Below are positions 22,431 to 26,382 of a stretch of DNA of 26,382 nt, piece after piece. A model generated the notes under the pieces. The model ran no database searches. It worked only from the letters and a program-made list of their open reading frames with translations, and was not told the DNA's origin. The translations under genes were made by a program, and so were the position numbers. Source of the DNA: Chloroflexota bacterium (GTDB taxonomy: Bacteria > Chloroflexota > Dehalococcoidia > DSTF01 > RBG-16-68-14); the NCBI GenBank assembly GCA_022561355.1, contig JADFRJ010000002.1, positions 1 to 26,382 of the forward strand, given 5' to 3'. The first letter of the stretch is position 1, and the number at the start of each line of letters is the position of its first letter.

Positions 22431-23117
22431 GTGTCGCTACTCCAACGCATCGGCAGAGATATCAAGGCCGCCCGGGACCGAGACCCGGCGGCCTCCGGCA
22501 ACCTGGAAGTCATCCTCGCCTATCCCGGCTTTCATGCCAGACAGCTCCACCGGCTGGCCCATACGCTGCACACGCACCACGTGCCCATGCTGCCGCGTCT
22601 GGTCTCGCACGTTACCCGCCTTGTCACGGGCATCGAGATCCACCCCGGTGCGAAGATCGGGGAAGGCTTCTTCATCGACCACGGGATGGGCGTCGTCATC
22701 GGCGAGACAGCCGAGATCGGCGACAACTGCCATCTCTATCAAGGCGTCACGCTTGGCGGCACCAGCACTCGCCGCGAGAAGCGCCACCCAACCCTGGAGA
22801 ACAACGTTGAGGTCGGCGCCGGCGCCAAGTTGATCGGCGCGATCACCATCGGCGAGAACGCCCAGGTCGGCGCCGGCTCGGTTGTCGTCACGAACGTGCC
22901 GCCCAACGCAACGATTGTGGGCGTGCCGGGGCACATCGTCGCGTACCGAGACCCCGGCTCGGACACGATCCAGCACCTGCCGGACCCAGAGTGGGACCGC
23001 ATCACGGCGCTCGAAGAGCGCATCGATCAACTGCAGGCGCAACTGCGCGACATGGAAGCGAAGGTCGCGGAAACGCCCGCCGGGCGGGCGCACGCTACCT
23101 CTGATGAAGAAGGGTAA
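22431..23117 (+). CDS. cysE: Serine O-acetyltransferase
   Basis: A 228-residue left-handed beta-helix enzyme that acetylates L-serine with acetyl-CoA, the first committed step to cysteine. A helical N-terminus (1-60) precedes the hexapeptide-repeat region (about 68-170): IEIHPGAKIGEGFFIDHGMG, VVIGETAEIGDNC, YQGVTLGGTS, RHPTLENNVEVGAGAKLIG, QVGAGSVVVTNVPPNATIVGVPG. The catalytic Asp83 and the His119 of RHP match known SAT active-site positions. The protein is of the shorter N-terminal type seen in Gram-positives. A C-terminal extension after about 185 is predicted coiled coil (WDRITALEERIDQLQAQLRD), perhaps for oligomerisation. The GTG start has AAGGAGG 9 nt upstream. cysS follows after 3 bp. 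Confidence 0.96.
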   Translation: MSLLQRIGRDIKAARDRDPAASGNLEVILAYPGFHARQLHRLAHTLHTHHVPMLPRLVSHVTRLVTGIEIHPGAKIGEGFFIDHGMGVVIGETAEIGDNCHLYQGVTLGGTSTRREKRHPTLENNVEVGAGAKLIGAITIGENAQVGAGSVVVTNVPPNATIVGVPGHIVAYRDPGSDTIQHLPDPEWDRITALEERIDQLQAQLRDMEAKVAETPAGRAHATSDEEG

Positions 23118-23120
23118 GGA

Positions 23121-24497
23121 ATGACGCTGAAGCTGCACAGCACGCTGTCCGGTGAACTCGAAGAGGTGGTGCAGGACGAAAGCCGTCCTGTCCGCATGTA
23201 CGTCTGCGGGCCTAACCTCTACGCGCCGTGCCACATTGGCCACGCGATGAGTTACGTCCTGTTCGATGTCCTCCGGCGATACATGGAGTATCGCGGTATC
23301 GACGTCCGGCACGTCCAGAACTTCACCGATATCGAGGACAACATCCTCCGCAAGGCCCAGGAAGACGGCGTCACGATCGATGAGTTGGCCGAGGAGCACA
23401 TCGCGCGCTTCTACGACGACATGGCCGCGCTCAACGTCCGCCGCGCCCATGAGTACCCGCGCGCCACGCACGAGATTCCCAAGATCATCGAGCTCGTATC
23501 CAGCCTGATCGAGAAGGAATACGCCTACGAAGTAGATGGCGACGTCTACTATCGCGTGGCCAAGAGGCCGGACTACGGCAAGCTGTCTGGCCAGAACGTC
23601 GAAGAGATGCTGGCCGGCGCCCGTGTCGAGCCCGGCGAGGACAAGGAGAACCCGGGGGACTTCGCGCTATGGAAGGCCGCCAAAGCCGGCGAGCCTTCCT
23701 GGGACAGTCCGTGGGGGCCCGGACGTCCCGGCTGGCACATTGAGTGCTCGGCGATGTCCCTGCGCTACTTGGGCGAGCAGATCGACATCCACGGAGGCGG
23801 CCAGGACTTGATCTTCCCTCACCACGAAAACGAGATCGCCCAGAGCGAGGCAGCCACAGGCGTGGAGCCGTTCTCGCGCATCTGGATGCACCACGGCCTG
23901 CTACGGCTGCCAAACAGCACCGAGAAGATGACGCGCCACCTCGGCGGCCTGATCCCCATCGACGACGTCATCCAGCGCTGGGGCACGGACGCGCTGCGCA
24001 CGTTCATCCTCTTCTCGCACTACCGCAAGCCGCTCACGTTCACGGACGAAGCGCTCGACTCCGCGAAGAGCGGCGCGGAGCGCCTCCGCACTGCCGCGCG
24101 CGCCGCGGAAGACGCTTCGCCGAGCGGCGACGCTGTCGACGCCGCGCCCTACCGCGAACAGTTCATCGAAGCGATGGACGACGACCTCAACACGTCGATC
24201 GCGCTCGCGGCCCTCTTTGACCTGGCGCGCGAGATCAACACCGCCCGCGATGAGCAACGCCCGATCGCGGACGCGCAGGCGGCGATGCTGGAGCTGGCCG
24301 GCATCCTCGGCCTCAAGCTAGAAGAGTCCGAAACCGCCATGGGCGCCGCGCCCTTCATCGAACTGCTGATCAACGTCCGCAAGGAGCTGCGCGACGCCAA
24401 GCAGTTCGAGCAAGCCGACAAGGTCCGGAACGGCCTGGAGGCGCTCGGCATCGTCCTGGAGGACACCGCCGAAGGCACCGCCTGGCGGCAGGAGTAG
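23121..24497 (+). CDS. cysS: Cysteinyl-tRNA synthetase
   Basis: A 458-residue class I synthetase that charges tRNA-Cys. HIGH is intact (CHIGHA, 37-42). The zinc site that selects cysteine is intact and at E. coli-like positions: Cys29, Cys209, His234 and Glu238. GGGQDLIFPHHENEIAQSEA is conserved. The second class I signature is degenerate: where KMSKSLGN is expected the sequence is EKMTRHLGG (Lys269-His273), preceded by PNST, so the catalytic second Lys is Arg272. The helical C-terminal domain (about 310-458) is of normal length. Three bases separate it from the cysE stop, with GGGTAAGGA as ribosome-binding site, so cysteine synthesis and charging are co-expressed. The frame is continuous, so a frameshift does not explain the motif. 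Confidence 0.95.
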   Translation: MTLKLHSTLSGELEEVVQDESRPVRMYVCGPNLYAPCHIGHAMSYVLFDVLRRYMEYRGIDVRHVQNFTDIEDNILRKAQEDGVTIDELAEEHIARFYDDMAALNVRRAHEYPRATHEIPKIIELVSSLIEKEYAYEVDGDVYYRVAKRPDYGKLSGQNVEEMLAGARVEPGEDKENPGDFALWKAAKAGEPSWDSPWGPGRPGWHIECSAMSLRYLGEQIDIHGGGQDLIFPHHENEIAQSEAATGVEPFSRIWMHHGLLRLPNSTEKMTRHLGGLIPIDDVIQRWGTDALRTFILFSHYRKPLTFTDEALDSAKSGAERLRTAARAAEDASPSGDAVDAAPYREQFIEAMDDDLNTSIALAALFDLAREINTARDEQRPIADAQAAMLELAGILGLKLEESETAMGAAPFIELLINVRKELRDAKQFEQADKVRNGLEALGIVLEDTAEGTAWRQE

Positions 24498-24503
24498 CCG
24501 GCC

Positions 24504-26099
24504 TTAGCTAAGCGATGGGCAGCCGCCCGGGTTGAACTGCAGTTGCACCCCGAGGATGTCGTTCGGCAGATCGATCACGCCGTCCGGCGAGCCACGGTTC
24601 CAGGTACTGCCCGCGCCTGCGCCAGTCATCTTTGCCGGGCGGTCCCAGTTCTCGTCGCCTAGCGGGTAGCCGCCGGGGGCGAAGTGGAGTTGAACGCCAA
24701 GGATATCGTTCGGCAAGTCGATCACACCGTCGCGCGGGATCGAGACGTCATAGTAATCGTACGGATTGAACGGGTCGCGGCGGCCGCAAGCGTCATCGTC
24801 CTGAAGCTCGCGACTGTCCGGCACGCCGTCACCGTCAGTGTCGGCGAACGGGCACACTCCGGCCACGTCGTAGCAGGCGCTAGATTGAGCCGTTGTCGCA
24901 AGCTTCAGCGCCTGCAGCGGCTTCGTTTCAGGTGTGCCCACAGGTGTCGGTGGATACGTGCAGTCCGCCAGCGCCTGATTCGTCCAGGTATCAGACGTCC
25001 CCAGGCCCGTCTGGACGTCCCATTCCCAGCGCACGATCACATGGCCCAGCGGGTCTTGCCCGTCCTGGTCCTGGAAGCACCCCTCTAACGTTGCCGTACC
25101 ACCCACGAATCTGCCATCGGGCTGCTGCACCCCGCCAACGATCGGCCCCGCTAGGAGGGTGTGTGAGCCATCCACGTCACCGAACGCCAAGTTGCCAGGC
25201 GCGTGCTCCGGGCCGGGGGGCGGAGCGCCCGGAAGGCCATCGCCGGACGTGCCTGGGTAGGCCTCTGGATTGATGTCTACGCCCGGAATATCCGTATAGC
25301 AGTAGACCGCCCCGATGATAAACGCAGTAGAGAAAAACTGCGTGTTGCTCAGCCTGCAGTGGCGGTAGCCTGTCACCGGGCCATCGGTGAGTTGATAGCT
25401 GAGGTCGTACAGCCCGTAGGCGTACAGCTCATCCGCCTCGCCCGGCAGCCCGTCACAGTCGTTGTGGCCTATCTCAAAGGGGTCAGGGTTAAACGGGTCG
25501 TTCAACCCGCCCAAATCCGGGTTAGCCCCTAGTTCGTACCAATCTGTGCAGCCATCACCGTCCTCATCGTGATCTATCGGCAGCGGCTCAAACGTGACGG
25601 AACCCTTTATCTCGGTGGCTGAACTGCAATTGAGTGGAGGCGTCGTGTCCACATACATGGTCACGTAGTCACCTGACACTGTGCCTTTCTCCAACGGGAT
25701 GATGAACCGCACACCGACTGCCATCAAGCCTGGGATGAACTCTTGGCAACCGGAAAACGGCACCACCATGCTGTTCAAGAAGGCATCATAGGTTGCAGTG
25801 AAGACCAGATGATGCACAGGCTCGAAGACTGGAGGAGGTGAGGATGGAGGTGGTAGCGGCTTCACCGCGCTATAGCAGGTAGCCCGAACCGGAAATTGGT
25901 CGAAGATGCGGCGTTCGGTCCAAACGAGGCAGTTAATGTGGCGGTCTGAGCCGAAGAGCGGCGCAGGGATGGTCGCGGTCAAGCGAGCCATGCCTGGCAC
26001 TGCCCAGTCCGGCCCCGTTGCCGTGGCCGGCCCCGACTGAAACAACAGCGCGCTGGCTGCGACGATGGCCGTCAGCAGCGGTAGGATAATGCGAAACAT
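24504..26099 (-). CDS. Secreted protein with calcium loops and dockerin-like C-terminal repeats
   Basis: A 531-residue exported protein: signal peptide (1 to about 28, ATATG at the end), a Cys-containing beta-rich region of unknown family (about 30-175), an Asp-rich calcium-type loop DHDEDGDGCTDWYEL (177-190), a second Cys-rich region (about 200-415), a thrombospondin-3-like loop DTDGDGVPDSREL (420-432) and RRDPFNPYDYYDV (441-452). The C-terminus holds two nearly identical units that begin DGVIDLPNDILGVQL (457-477 and 506-526; 19 of 21 residues the same), which resemble half-dockerin motifs. DPFNP occurs twice (201-205, 442-446). Sixteen or so Cys suggest disulphides. The function is unknown; cell-surface attachment or calcium-dependent assembly is plausible. 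It ends only 6 bp from the cysS stop. AGAGGAG lies 10 nt upstream of the ATG. Confidence 0.8.
   Translation of the reverse strand: MFRIILPLLTAIVAASALLFQSGPATATGPDWAVPGMARLTATIPAPLFGSDRHINCLVWTERRIFDQFPVRATCYSAVKPLPPPSSPPPVFEPVHHLVFTATYDAFLNSMVVPFSGCQEFIPGLMAVGVRFIIPLEKGTVSGDYVTMYVDTTPPLNCSSATEIKGSVTFEPLPIDHDEDGDGCTDWYELGANPDLGGLNDPFNPDPFEIGHNDCDGLPGEADELYAYGLYDLSYQLTDGPVTGYRHCRLSNTQFFSTAFIIGAVYCYTDIPGVDINPEAYPGTSGDGLPGAPPPGPEHAPGNLAFGDVDGSHTLLAGPIVGGVQQPDGRFVGGTATLEGCFQDQDGQDPLGHVIVRWEWDVQTGLGTSDTWTNQALADCTYPPTPVGTPETKPLQALKLATTAQSSACYDVAGVCPFADTDGDGVPDSRELQDDDACGRRDPFNPYDYYDVSIPRDGVIDLPNDILGVQLHFAPGGYPLGDENWDRPAKMTGAGAGSTWNRGSPDGVIDLPNDILGVQLQFNPGGCPSLS
24522..24584 (-). repeat. Coding direct repeat, copy 2 (C-terminal)
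   Basis: Encodes residues 506-526 of the secreted protein. It is identical to the upstream copy at 51 of 63 bases and 19 of 21 residues, so most differences are silent, which indicates an old duplication kept by selection on the protein. Confidence 0.85.
24669..24731 (-). repeat. Coding direct repeat, copy 1
   Basis: Encodes residues 457-477 of the secreted protein, 147 bp (49 residues) from copy 2. See copy 2 for the comparison. Confidence 0.85.
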
Positions 26100-26123
26100 G
26101 ATCGCGCGACTCCTCTACCGGGT

Positions 26124-26382
26124 TCAGTTGTCTTCCAACTGTTGTTCAACGACCTCTCGAACGCCTTCGAGATCCTCGCACCTGAAGTAGGTTGGCGTCT
26201 GGCCCCGGTCGCAGGCGTCCAAGTCATCCAATTCTATTTGCCTGGACGGTGGTTCCACACGCCCTCCAATCAAGCCGACAAGCAGCACCTTCCTGAACAA
26301 ATCGGCATCTATGGCTTCATTGACATACACGGCGGTCGTCACTGTGATGCAAACGTCTCGGCCGCCACAGATCCACTCCGCA
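26124..26382 (-). CDS. Hypothetical protein, C-terminal fragment
   Basis: The minus-strand frame is open from the window edge to a TGA at 26124-26126, giving 85 residues; a GTG at 26340-26342 exists but the frame continues upstream without a stop, so the gene is probably cut by the edge. The fragment begins AEWICGGRDVCITVTTAVYVN, with two Cys like the secreted neighbour, followed by a short hydrophobic stretch (FRKVLLVGLIGG) and an acidic C-terminus (EDLEGVREVVEQQLEDN). It is 24 bp upstream of the secreted protein and on the same strand, so both may be one transcript. I do not recognise the family. Confidence 0.5.
   Translation of the reverse strand, partial: AEWICGGRDVCITVTTAVYVNEAIDADLFRKVLLVGLIGGRVEPPSRQIELDDLDACDRGQTPTYFRCEDLEGVREVVEQQLEDN

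Noticed and set aside
21411..23471. Long minus-strand frames (339 and 344 codons) opposite ispD, ispF, cysE and cysS
   Set aside because: They lie antisense to clearly conserved genes, are rich in Arg, Ala, Asp and Val as expected for shadow frames of GC-rich genes, and have no recognisable domain.

Overview
The window reads as a moderately GC-rich chromosome segment of an aerobic member of Chloroflexota, probably Dehalococcoidia-like. That placement is inference from remembered protein character, not a database result. It rests on an rpoC with a long coiled-coil insertion, a GreA with an extra N-terminal domain, an aa3-type oxidase with a lipoprotein subunit II and a CtaG assembly factor, and a secreted protein with dockerin-like C-terminal motifs. 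No phage, insertion sequence, CRISPR array, rRNA or tRNA was seen.

Left part (1-8110) is a respiratory block. After the 3' end of a thioredoxin-like gene come ctaB and ctaA (heme O and heme A synthesis, minus strand). A divergent gene for a membrane-anchored blue-copper protein follows, then the minus-strand operon coxB-coxA-coxC-coxD-ctaG. Together these make the haem, the oxidase core, an assembly factor and perhaps the electron donor. The oxidase is A1-type by its GHPEVY motif, and subunit II carries CuA but no cytochrome c domain.

Middle part (8133-11750) holds a small zinc-ribbon protein, a GreA-type factor fused to a helical domain, a divergent lipoprotein resembling a glycoside hydrolase, and an acyl-CoA dehydrogenase convergent with it.

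Right part (11751-24497) is informational and core-metabolic, all on the plus strand: rpoB-rpoC with a 12-bp terminator hairpin, then VTT-family membrane protein-ispD-ispF, a structured 177-nt leader, and cysE-cysS. The ispD-ispF-cysE-cysS order recalls the Bacillus ispD-ispF-gltX-cysE-cysS cluster without gltX. CysS has a degenerate KMSKS loop.

The end (24504-26382) has a secreted calcium-loop/dockerin-like protein on the minus strand, preceded by a gene cut by the window edge.

Genes are tightly packed. No stretch over 300 bases lacks a gene; the longest gap (11748-12016) is the rpoB upstream region. I do not see a clearly new multi-gene system. The most interesting points are single-gene oddities: the GreA fusion, the KMSKS-variant CysRS, the hydrolase-like lipoprotein that seems to lack its nucleophile, the structured cysE leader and the duplicated dockerin-like motif.
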